Origin: Amphimedon queenslandica
Taxonomy: Eukaryota > Porifera > Demospongiae > Haplosclerida > Niphatidae
Length of the DNA stretch: 64,000 nucleotides
Assembly: GCF_000090795.2 (NCBI RefSeq)
Contig: NW_003546243.1
Span: 526,608 to 590,607, forward strand
Direction of reading: 5' to 3'
Made by a program: the position numbers and the translations under genes. The notes under the pieces were generated by a model. The model ran no database searches and had not been told where the DNA came from. It saw only the letters and a program-made list of their open reading frames with translations. This document shows, one piece after another, positions 54,101-64,000 of this stretch; positions within the stretch are counted from its first letter, which is position 1; every line of letters starts with the position of its first letter.

Positions 54101-55014
54101 ACTTCATTAATGAGGAGGAGCTCACCAGCTTGAACTGAATGAGATACATTTGACGGATTCCCATGAGCTTTTGTGGCACATATTATCTTTGGCATGTCCT
54201 TTTGTGCAAGGACATCCTTCACAGACTTAAACTCAAACCCAGTAACTGCTTCCTTTGGATTATTGTTTGGATCATAAATGAGTGAGAAACGGGCAGCAGA
54301 ATTCAATGGGACTCTGACCAGTTGTCCAGTACCAGTCTCTATGACAGCGACTGATAGCTGCTTGATGAAGTGAAAGTTAAGACGATCTCCTTCGGAGAAA
54401 GTATCACACTCAGAGTCCCCAAAATAACCAGCAGAGACCTCAACACGGAGCGGAAACTCATTCTGATGATACGCGACCAGCTGCTTGAGCGACATTGACT
54501 CCGATACAGGAACATAATTGACAGGAGAGGGTGCCCGACCAAAACTACAAACAGAGACTGAATCCAGCGAGACGCTACTAGGCCCCCTTCCAACTCCAGC
54601 ACCTGACTTCATTGATTTAGGTATGTCGTACATGCTGGATCTATCGGTAGAGAGGGAGCTTGACGTGCTCTCTCGTTTGGAGGGCGGGGTTGTTGCATTA
54701 TGATATGATGACACTGGAACTGATGACTTGCGAGGCGGCAATGGAGGACGAACAGAGGCATCAGGGAGACTAGGGCGCTGTACCTTATTATCCATATTAA
54801 AGAAAGCACTTTGGGACTTTTTCACCATTGCAAGAGCCGACACAGGAGGTAATGGTGGAGGAGTATCAATGTCATGCTCGACGGCAATTCTCCTCGAGGG
54901 AGGGGGAGTCTTAGACACCGGGCGGGCTGGTGGTAAAGTATCGTAAGAGGAGTAAGGTAGCTCAGGTAGTGGTCGCTCTATTGGCAACTGTGGCAAAGGA
55001 CGTCCTGGTTGCAT
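51152..55014 (-). CDS. GAREM-like CABIT + SAM adaptor, copy A
   Basis: Four exons (53392-55014, 52510-52750, 51804-51928, 51152-51355) sum to 2193 nt, 730 residues. The N terminus is proline-rich (RPLPQLPIERPLPELP, RPPLPPRK), giving SH3 ligands, and has tyrosine motifs (YDIP, YVPV). CABIT at about 170-450: LKQLVAYHQNEFPLRVEVS, VRVPLNSAARFSLIYDP, and the core block LICTSIENEKQKRLPENC followed by QGFFST. Then come a linker with YSEP, a Ser/Pro segment (SPSRSPSHSPLPP), a heptad stretch (VEELRRDVMEMKGSMMLLR), and a C-terminal SAM domain (MLDKLNLSQYKEMFEREEV ... LGMTSKIHRKKLLLVI). CABIT followed by C-terminal SAM is the GAREM architecture. GAREM links growth-factor receptors to GRB2/SHP2 and ERK. 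Confidence 0.88.
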
Positions 55015-55788
55015 TATGCAGTACTTGATTTACCACTGTTAGCATGCAGACTGATATCAATGAGAAACACCCTAAGAAAAAGACAATAGCATACTGTTAT
55101 CTTATATACAGCTCATTCAGTTCATCAACACACAGACTCACAGTCTCTGACCTAAAATAACTGCAGGCTCAAAAATTACAGGCTACAAAGGATTGGAATA
55201 GAAATGAAGACCTTGGCCTAATGGCATTAGCACGGTTTAATGCAGGGAAGGCAGGAGTATGCCATAACGAGATTTATAGACTAAATACTAGGATATGTTT
55301 ACAAATACTACTCTACAACAACTGTGAGCCACTGGCTCGTTTTACCTTGTACAGTCCAGTGTATAGCAATAGCAGGGACTAGGATTTCACACGTATTTGA
55401 ACAGTATATAAAGGGCTGCTGGCAGAAAGGACGTTAGAGACTGAGAGAGAATGCAGTCAGGAGCGTCTACAAAGGCCCTATCTATCCCTTTCCGTTTTTT
55501 AATTAATAATCAAATTTATGTGGTCAAGTTATTAGTACACAATCAATCATTACTATGTTTTCCAAAATGGTTCCACGTGTCCTTATAATTATCACTGAAA
55601 TCCAACAAAAAAAGCACAAAATAAAAAAAAGAACATGAGAAACACAATAAATTAATGCAACCAAACATTAAAAACAAATTTTAACACTGTACACTGCATT
55701 GGTTGCAAGAGAAATAAAAAATAAACACAAAAGTCATTAATGTTATGTATGTGCATGGATGAGCGTATTATTATTATCATCAATGTCA
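55015..55788. other. Spacer between the two GAREM-like genes
   Basis: It should hold the promoter/5' UTR of GAREM-like A and the 3' UTR of GAREM-like B. I see no coding sequence and no repeat of note. Confidence 0.45.
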
Positions 55789-58700
55789 TTATTCAGTTGC
55801 TTGAGACTGGGCCTCTAGTAGCTTCCAAACAGCTTCTCTTCCCTCAATAAAGAGCATCATCCTTATGCGGTCAGATTGGCTTGTCATGCCTAAATCCTGT
55901 GAGAGGACAGTGTCATTATATTGGACCAGCTCCAAACCAGTCACCCTTTTCACAGAGAAGGTATTTTTATACTGAGAGAGGGAGAGCAGATCCAAGGCCT
56001 GCAGTACCTAGAATTCATGTTTTAATACATTTTGTAGCATAGTAGATATTAAGTAATTTGTATTCCAGTTGCAATACGTTTATATTTAAAATATACAATT
56101 CCCAATTGGCATACGTTAACACTGTGTGACATACAGTGTTAAGGAAGTAATGAAAGTGTGTGATTTAGCTAGTGAATGAAACTGAATAGTTGCAGTAGCT
56201 CGCTTGCAGTAAACAATGTGTTTACATACAGAGAGAGGGCAGTAGGAAAAGAGAGAGAGAATGCCTGTATATATAATTAGCTTGATTTGTTAATTCAGTG
56301 GTTGTTATCAGTTATCCTAGTAGCATTAAATGCACATAGCAGGTCCGACATTACTATATAGTATACATTCATTTACCTGGTCTGATGTAAACGCTTTCAA
56401 TATTTCCTTATTCTCTACTTCAACGGGTGTAGCTCCAGATTTAATAACAGATACATATTCGCCAATGTTCTCCTTTAACAATGTCACGTCAGACTCAAGC
56501 TTGCCAATCACATTGTACATCTCTGAAGAAGCAAAAGGATAAAAGGTTACTTATTGTTGGAGCTAATATGCTGGTACCTCTTTTGATTGAACCAACAATT
56601 GATTTGGTTTGCCTCAAGTCTTGCTTAAGACCTTCAATTTCAGCTAAAAGAATAATGCATTGATGTTAGTAAATATAGAGATACTACTTCAGCTGGAATA
56701 AAGATCATGTGTGCATTTTTATTATTAATAACAATGCATCCCTTTCTGTGAATCAGTTGGGAAAAATGGACAATATCCTTTGAGCTGGATTTAAATGTGT
56801 CCCTTAAGGATACTAGTACCTTCTATTCATAGGATTACTGTTGCTAATTTGATCAAAATTTTTAGAGTAACTTTAAAATCAAATTTTATTAGACTTAGCT
56901 CAAAAGTTTGGCCCAATTTTGGAGCAACTTTAAAAATTCATAAAAAATCCAAACTTGATCAGAATCAACTCAAACTTTATACACAACATCAGTACATGTA
57001 TATCTGTCAAAAAATATCATTAAAATGGAGAATTTTCACGTAGTCATTTTTGTCAAAATTTGGTCCAAGACCATGCATGTACTATAGTACAGGGACTTTG
57101 GCCCAATTTTGGGGCAACTTTAAAAATTCTTAAAAAATCCAAATTTGATCAAAATCAACTCAAACTTTATACACAACATAAGTACATGTATATGAATCAA
57201 GAAAAATTATAAAAATTGAAAATTCTCTTCTCTTCATTTTTGGTGAAATTTGACCAAATACCCTGTACTATAGTACAGGGACTTTGGCCCAATTTTGGAG
57301 CAACTTTAAAAATTCGTAAAAAATCCAAATTTAATTGGAATCAGTTCAAACTTTCTATACAACATATAAACATGTATATGAATCAAGAAAAATTATAAAA
57401 ATTGAGAAATCTCTCCTCTTCATTTTTGGTGAAATTTGGCCAAATGCCCTGTACTATAGTACAGGGACTTTGACCAAATTTTACAGCAACTTTAAAAATT
57501 CATAAAAAAATTTAATTTGATCGGAATTAGCTCAAACTTGCTACATTACATAAAAACATGCATATGTATCAGATAAAATTATAAAAATTGAAAACTCTCT
57601 CCTCACTATTTTTGCTGAAATTTACAGGGACTTTGGGATTACTAAGCATATGTACATATTATTCTTATTATTCTTTCCTTACCTCTAAGTCCTTCAACGT
57701 GTATCATCATTTGTCTATTAGCAGTGTTGACTTCATGCAACAAGTGAGCTACATCAGGTATAACCTCAGTCCCATCATGAACCACTGGATATGCCTCATG
57801 CCCTGGTGGTGGCATACCCTACCATATAAACATTAATAATACTAAGTATACCTAATAGCTACTAAAGGCCTTCATACATGAGACAACTTTTGCTAGCAAC
57901 CAAGCAACATGTTGCCAAAAATAGAACATCTTTCTATTCTTGGCAACATGTTGCTTACAAGATCAGAGTAACCACAAATGTTGCTAGCAGCAAGTTGCCT
58001 AGTCTATGAAGGCCTTAATAGGTAATAGCTACTACACTGAATTGTTTTATTTTTATTAATCACTCTTTTTCTAATTTACCTGTGAGTCACCCACAGTTCC
58101 GTAGGCACTATTCTCAGGTATGGATCCCTTTAAGGTAACTGGTGAGTAATCACTCTTCACTCCAGTCCCAAGGGCATTGACCTGGTCAATACTAGTGGAC
58201 AATCTCCTGCGTGAGAGAGGACTGTTCTTTATTGACTTTTGACGCTTGATATTCTTCAAGAGGCTCTCTGGTTTCTTAATGGAGTAGTCTTGAGTGCAGT
58301 CCTTCATCACTGACTTGTAGAACATTGACTGAACTTCCTCGAAATTAGGCCAAACCGGATCGTCGGAGAAAAGATGCTGATTGATATAAACTAGATCAAA
58401 CTCGTTGTACAGGTGGTAGGTCTCTTGTTGAAGACTGCTTGTGTCCTTAGACCCATTTCCCTCTGCTGGTTTCACCGATATACCTATGTCCTTTAGTATA
58501 CGTATCGTTTGGGTACCATTTGCTGCTGCGGACTGTGTCATCTGCTCCAGTTCCTGCATGTGAGTTGCTATGACAGACTCCTCCCATTCTTCAGCCAATA
58601 GTGTCACCAGTGCATTCTGAGGCAGCACCACCTGAGGCAGTGAGTGAGTCATGACTACCTTTAATGGAGGAGGGCAGTACTTATGGTTCCAGAAGTCCTT

Positions 58701-60193
58701 GAGGCTCATGCGTATCTTTTCCGGTTGAGTTGTAAAACCGGCGACACAGTTCTCATGGAGCATCTTGACTTCTCCCGACTCGATGTCAACGCATTTCATG
58801 AATTTCCCTTGCTTGAAGGTTCGAGTGTGGACTCGAGGACTGATGAGGAGAATATCACCTTCACATACACTGGACTCAGCATTAGGACCTGTGTAGGTAT
58901 GGGTAACACATATAGCCTGAGGAGAGAGAGGAAGAGAGAGAGAGAGGAAGAGAGAGAGAGAGGAGAGAGAGAGAGAGGAATAAAATTAACTGTAAATACC
59001 ACAGCTTATGCTTTTTTAAATTATTTTTTTACATGTATTTGCATTATTAAAATTTTACTGAGTACAAGTGCAGACTAGTTTTACTGGTTTTACAACTGGA
59101 CCAGTCAGTGCATGCACTATTATAAATTAAATAATAATCCGATACGCTTGTGTTGTGGTTTCTTTATAAATGATAAATGACCGACTAATGTTCTATTTAC
59201 TACCAAATATTAATGAAACACACCCACACACATGCACACACTACCATACAACTACAGAAATATGCACACATGTATGTACATATATGTACATTCATATATA
59301 CATGTACATGTACATGTATATATAAAGCATGAATACATGTACATGTATATATAAAGCGTGAATACATGTACATGTATATGTACACATGCATCTTACCAAT
59401 GGTCTGTTCCGTGATGGTTGGGCCAGTATATGTCCAACAGTCTCAAAGTAATGCCCCAGCATGGCCTGTTGGATATTATCAGTAGGATTATGGAGGAGAC
59501 TGAATTGAAGCGAGGATGATAGAGGGATGTGATAGGTGGCCCCACGGTCTACTTTACCACGTACCGTGCGGAGTTTCATCTCAAAATGAAGCGTCAGTTG
59601 TTCCTCGTACAGCGAGGACTTGCCGTGGCCACCATAGTAGCCAGTATCAATGATGACATCACAAGGAAAGCTTTTTGAATTTGCATCAACATAGGTTTGG
59701 AATGTCGTGCCTATACGCATGGCAAAGAATAAAAATATAAAAAATTTATAAAGTAAGAACAACAGGAACACAACCAAAAGCTAACATTCACTGTAAAGGA
59801 ATGAAAACAATAACAAAATTTTACCCCCCAAAAATACACACACAAACACACACGTACATGTACAACACAGCTGGTAATGCTTACCATTAGAGACAGGTCT
59901 CATTACATCTCTCGGTGGTAGTTCAGGTGGACGGTTCTCGTTCGATTGAGGAGGAGGATAGGGTATTGGAGGACGAGGATAAGCTAAAGCAGTCGCAGGT
60001 GGTGGATATGAAGTAGGTCCTATACCATCCATACTTAGGTACTCCTCATCATTAGTGCCATTATTAGGGTATGCTGTGTTGGTGTATGATTGTCCATAGG
60101 GAATTGATCTCAAGGGAAGAGAGGGTGAGGGTTTAGTAGTAGTAGCTGGTTTAGTAGTTAAATGATAAGGCTTTGGGTTTGGAGGTGGTTTCT
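55789..60193 (-). CDS. GAREM-like CABIT + SAM adaptor, copy B (5' end unresolved)
   Basis: Seven exons (59885-60193, 59397-59710, 58080-58916, 57683-57819, 56578-56643, 56377-56522, 55789-56007) sum to 2028 nt in one frame. The first listed exon begins at a strong acceptor (ctcctcctcttcaacag) in phase 1, so at least one upstream coding exon is missing from the model. Order: Pro-rich region with EEYLSMD and PPIPYPPP; CABIT split over two exons (TFQTYVDANSKSFPCDVI, IPLSSSLQFSLLHNP, core MKCVDIESGEVKMLHENC then VAGFTT); basic linker; coiled-coil exons (VIGKLESDVTLLKENIGEY); SAM domain (LDLLSLSQYKNTFSVKRV ... LGMTSQSDRIRMMLFI). It has more introns than copy A, whose CABIT is in one exon. Same strand as copy A, 0.8 kb downstream of it. 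Confidence 0.82.
56870..57640 (+). repeat. ~185-bp palindrome-cored repeat array, four units
   Basis: In the intron 56644-57682 of GAREM-like B, antisense to it. Three intact cores (gtactatagtacagggac) lie near 57069, 57266 and 57449, and the last unit is truncated (ttacagggactttggga near 57622). The unit sequences are closest to the 1.6-2.2 kb copies (ggtgaaattt variant). Confidence 0.9.
57865..58016. mobile_element. 152-bp MITE with nested inverted repeat
   Basis: Terminal inverted repeats aaggccttcata.a...gacaac / complement aaggccttcatagacta.gcaac enclose a second palindrome (gcaacatgttgcc ... ggcaacatgttgc). The words taatagctacta lie directly left of the element (57853-57864) and 6 bp right of it (58023-58034). 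These may be a displaced target duplication. In an intron of GAREM-like B. Confidence 0.7.
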
Positions 60194-63100
60194 CTGTTGA
60201 AGAGGAGGAGAAGGAAGATAAGAGTATCAATTAGCATACAATGAGACCACAATAAAATCACATAATAAAAATTATTCATATAACACCGGAAATAATTCAA
60301 AGTTAATATAATAAATTTCAAGTTCCATGACCACAATGTGCTTATAGTGTAACTAACAAGACAAGCCCACAAAAGGTAATGATGGAGTATCAGATAATAT
60401 AACCTCTTACAATAATCAAGTCTCTCTCCCTCTCTCTCTTTAGCTTCAGCAGAGCTTTTATCTCTAACCTCTATCTACAATCAAACACTATTGCTACTAC
60501 TATAGTGTCACTATTAGTTTAATAATGAACCAGCTTTTATAATTACAAATCTCAGTTGAATTATGATAACATTAACAAGTTTACCAAGCAGGTAAGTCAA
60601 AACCAGTCAAACCTGACTAAGCCTAGCCACTGCACCTCCATTTGTAATAATATTGCCACAATCTGAAAGTTTAAAATTGCATTAAATATTATAATTTTTA
60701 TATGGCAAAGGTTACACACATATAAGTGTAGAGAGAGAGAGATGAGAGAGATCAGAGGGGATACATGTGCAACTAATCAACACTAAATTGAATTTCAGCA
60801 ACAAAATAATTTTATGAAGTAACCACAAATCTTTGAAGTGAACATGTACATGTACATGTATAATAGCAGGAGAATGATTGTATCTTAAGTGCTCAAGCAA
60901 ATGACATTCATAGTCATTGCTTTGTTTATTAATTTCAACTCAAAAACAATAAACAAATCACAAAGTTGAAGAATAACTCAATCAGTTATTGGCAAAGCAA
61001 TGTACATATACATACAAAATCATTAGGATTGAGTGAAGAACTGGAGTATTGTATACAAACAATAGGAGCAAATGGAGGAAATGAAGCACAAACATTTCTA
61101 TTCACTGCCAATTAAAATTAATTGAACAAAAGCAAATTGTACTCTTTCCTTTCTCTTTTCAACTATTAGCGTATACTAGCATTAAAGACAAGTTAGTGTG
61201 TCACTCATATTATTGGCATGTTAGCAGACCCACTTCAAACACACACACAAACACTATCTTAACAACAGTGATATAATGTTTTAGTAGACTAATGTTTGGT
61301 ATATGAAAACAACACTGTATGACATAACATGCATAAGCATGTAACAATAGGAATGATGCAGCTGCATTCATTCATTCATACTGAATGAGCACATTCATAC
61401 TGAATGAAAGCTCAACTATAGGGTCTCCACAGTTCCCATACTACATTCGATTAGGCAATTTGTCAATATAAAGTCCACTGGTAATATATGATGCATACAT
61501 AGTTTATGTTAAAAGGGACATATATTTAAATTAATATATTATTATTAGTATAATGAGGTTCACAGTACGTGAATGAGACAGTTAGCATTATAATGGCAAA
61601 GTGTGTGGGATTGCCTCTTGTGATTTAGACTATACAAACATTACTACTTCTTTGAGCTCTATTTGTACCCTCTTCCTTTCCTTTCTGTTTTTTTAAAGTA
61701 AAGCATATAAATAAAAATGCCATTTACAAAGCTGATTAATGTGAAAACTTATTCCTGCAATAATGTCCTATTCAGTATTCATGCATATAGATCTATATAA
61801 ATTAATTCATTGTCAATGTGTACAAGCAAAGGCTAGCTTTGCCAATAAATCTACAACACAACACACTAAACATAGCAGTAATTCTTCAGTTAAAGACTCA
61901 CGTTTGTTTCCTCCTCTCTCCATCTTTCAGCAGGCCTCTACTTTCAAAGCTCAGACAGTCAGCAATTCAGCAACACCACCAACATAATTTTCATCAAACT
62001 CTAAGCCACACCTGTTTTAGCATATAAAATAATCATTAGATCTATTATTCATAGATCTTAGAAAATCACGCCCAGTAGCTAGCTCTGTATGTACACTTTA
62101 CTTCAACTTTAGCAAGTCCGAGTAAGCCTTTTGAGTTTTTGGAGTTTCACATCGTAAGTTAGACCTAAATTTATGTGTTTATATGCTTGCATCTTTTGCT
62201 TTTACTCATTTTGAGTCAGTAAGTGTGCAGCATGCAGTGTAAAGGGCTTGTTTGTTGTGTTAATTTCGAGGTTAATTTTAACAAGTAGCAATTGATGTAT
62301 AATTATCACAATGCCTTAAAGATAACGTGCATAGATACATGTATGGTTTCAATGCTAGCCTAATATTTTAAGCAAGCAAATCCTTTTCTCTATCTTTGTG
62401 TGTGTAGACCTCTTCTCCGTGTACTGGGTAGTTCCTGCTTTATCCCCGTAATGGGTCCAGTGTTGTTTTTTTATTGAATGGCATACACAATTCCTAATAT
62501 ACATAAACCAGTGTTGTTTGTATAGCTAATAGCTTTCACCAAGTACACAAAGAAGGGAGCTTATTGTGTTGATGTTACATTAATCTGGTGAGAAATTAAA
62601 AATAAACCTTAATATCATTTCCAAATTATTAAAGATGGGTGTGTGTGTATGAATGCAGTGTAACAAGAGCTTTGATAGTGAAGCCAGGGCATTGATAGAG
62701 TAGGCAAACAGCCACAAACTTGATAGCCTTCATAATAATTGCTAGTAATAAGATAGGAATTACTGCTATGCAGGTATTGTGTAGAATAAAACACACTGCA
62801 TAGTACAATTAACAGCCCACTACGAACCTTATGTGCTATTTTAATTGAATTGTTTTACTAGCACAGCTAGTCTATTCAGACGACCGACTCATGAATTGAT
62901 AATAATCAATATAGCATTCAATTATCAAATCTCAAAATAGCTTGTGATGTTGTGTTGTGTACGTGATCTCTGGACCTCTTTGCATGCTATGTTGACTGTA
63001 CTTGTGTATTTGTTTGTGCAACTGTAGTTGCTTTTTTTTCCCTGTTGACTGAACGTATATGTACCGCAACATCAACTGTTGTGTGTACAGTCAGTTCTGT

Positions 63101-63671
63101 CTGCTTGTGTACGTGGTATGTCCTTGCTTCCATTAGATGGTCTATAGTGAATACCAGCACTGTAATCGAATCAATTTCCATAGTAATAACAAGTAAAAAT
63201 CAGTGTTATTAGAATTATCAGATTAAAATGAAGTATTGTTATCAGTTTTATGATAAATAAACAGATTGGGGTCGATTACTATAGTCAGTACTAGTAGTGC
63301 CAGTCTGTTACTACTCTATGGTCTGTATTATATCCTGTTTCCTTACTATAGTATAGATCACTCTGTTTGCCTTTCAGTTAATTTTTTTATTTGATATTAT
63401 TTACATTTCACACCACCGCCAGCACAGTGAGTATAATTGTGTGGCAGTTTTTTGTGTGTGTATTTACAAGTCACTAAGTATGCCATTTCATTTGTTTAGA
63501 GAGGCTCAATAAATCACTCATTTGATATATTTTCCCAGTGTTATTGTAACAATCTCTATTGTCTATTTTATTGTTTATTTTAAGTGTTATTGTTGTAGTG
63601 ATTGTACTAATCATGTGACTGTTCCAATAGCATCTGTATAAATTCCCCTCCTCTCTTGTCTAGTTTACAAA
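60194..63671. other. 3.5-kb stretch between GAREM-like B and the last gene
   Basis: The missing 5' exon(s) and promoter of GAREM-like B (-) and the promoter/5' UTR of the plus-strand gene at 63672 must be here. CT-rich and GT-rich microsatellites occur (60420-60440, 60730-60750). I found no frame with good splice sites to complete GAREM-like B, and no other gene. Confidence 0.4.
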
Positions 63672-64000
63672 ATGTCCGATACTTATTACGTTGGTGAGAG
63701 TGCTCCACCTCCTCTTCCTCCTCCAAGGAAACTGGGAGAGCAGCAACACAGACCCGCCCCCGTCACGTACGAACCGTTTGGAAAACAATATGACACATTT
63801 GCACAGTACGATACATTTGATCCCGTAGCAGACAGACCACCCCTCCCTCCTCCTAATGCACAACCTCCTCCACTATTACCAAGGAAGCAACAGTCTCTAC
63901 CGGCCCCGGAAAATTCAAGTCCAACAAAGTCCCCAGCCAGGATGATATCAGCACTTGGCTCCAGCGTGCATAATAGCATCACTAAGAGGCTAGGTTCTAA
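63672..64000 (+). CDS. Proline-rich N terminus of an unidentified protein (continues beyond window)
   Basis: The frame is open from ATG 63672 to the window edge (about 109 codons). It is preceded by a CT-rich leader (cccctcctctcttgtctag) that may be an acceptor. It begins MSDTYYVGE, then APPPLPPPRK, YEPFGKQYDTF, RPPLPPPNAQPPPLLPRK and a Ser/Lys-rich stretch. The poly-Pro/PxxP and tyrosine content and the location next to three CABIT genes suggest it could be a fourth member, but no CABIT sequence is reached, so this is only a guess from context. Codon use is like its neighbours. Confidence 0.65.
   Translation, partial: MSDTYYVGESAPPPLPPPRKLGEQQHRPAPVTYEPFGKQYDTFAQYDTFDPVADRPPLPPPNAQPPPLLPRKQQSLPAPENSSPTKSPARMISALGSSVHNSITKRLGS

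Noticed and set aside
59200-59391. Minus-strand ORF of alternating His/Val/Tyr/Met
   Set aside because: It is a translation of tacatgtaca-type microsatellite (TGTACA repeats), not a protein.

Overview
This window is eukaryotic nuclear DNA from an animal. It is AT-rich and gene-dense, with many short phase-conserved introns (about 50 to 400 bp), standard GT-AG splice sites, abundant (TTA)n, (GT)n and (CT)n microsatellites, and gaps between neighbouring genes often of only 150 to 350 bp. The gene set (a DLG5-type MAGUK, an NAK-family kinase, DAPP1-like SH2-PH adaptors, CABIT proteins, a SID1-type transmembrane protein and UCP4) is metazoan. Compactness and gene content suggest a marine sponge of the demosponge type (Amphimedon-like). 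That identification is inference, because no species-specific marker was checked.

Layout. 1-490 is the 3' end of a POT/SLC15-type transporter. 964-11054 (-) is a many-exon DLG5 orthologue. 13408-16817 (+) is an AAK1/BIKE-type kinase, followed 240 bp later by UBE2K (17057-21573, +). 22241-26700 (+) holds four tandem PLAC8-domain genes. 26.7-29.3 kb is gene-poor, with a transposon-derived ORF fragment and a long foldback element. 29347-34888 (+) is a SIDT (SID-1) family gene, tail-to-tail with the intronless fatty-acid elongase ELOVL6-like (35045-35956, -). That gene is head-to-head with UCP4/SLC25A27 (36290-39106, +). An intronless ORF of uncertain family lies antisense inside a UCP4 intron. 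39853-46410 (+) holds two tandem DAPP1-like genes, followed by a fifth PLAC8 gene (46567-47451). 48523 to 60193 is a cluster of three CABIT-domain genes: one on + without SAM, and two GAREM-like CABIT+SAM genes on -. The window ends inside a new proline-rich gene (63672 onward).

Functional themes. The right half (39-60 kb) concentrates phosphotyrosine/phosphoinositide signalling adaptors. The DAPP1 pair carries SH2 and PIP3-type PH domains. The CABIT proteins carry proline-rich segments and tyrosine motifs such as YVNV, suited to GRB2-type SH2/SH3 partners. ELOVL6-like and UCP4 share a 333-bp divergent promoter region.

Non-genic structure. One family of about 185-bp repeat units, centred on the palindrome CTGTACTATAGTACAG, occurs at eight places, seven of them inside introns, in both orientations, as single units or arrays of up to about six. 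There are also three inverted-repeat elements of different kinds, one Tigger/pogo-like MITE, a 41-bp minisatellite, and CT microsatellites that form the polypyrimidine tracts of several 3' splice sites. I found no CRISPR array, rRNA or tRNA gene. All gene models come from reading splice signals and homology by eye. Models whose exon lengths sum to a multiple of three are noted.
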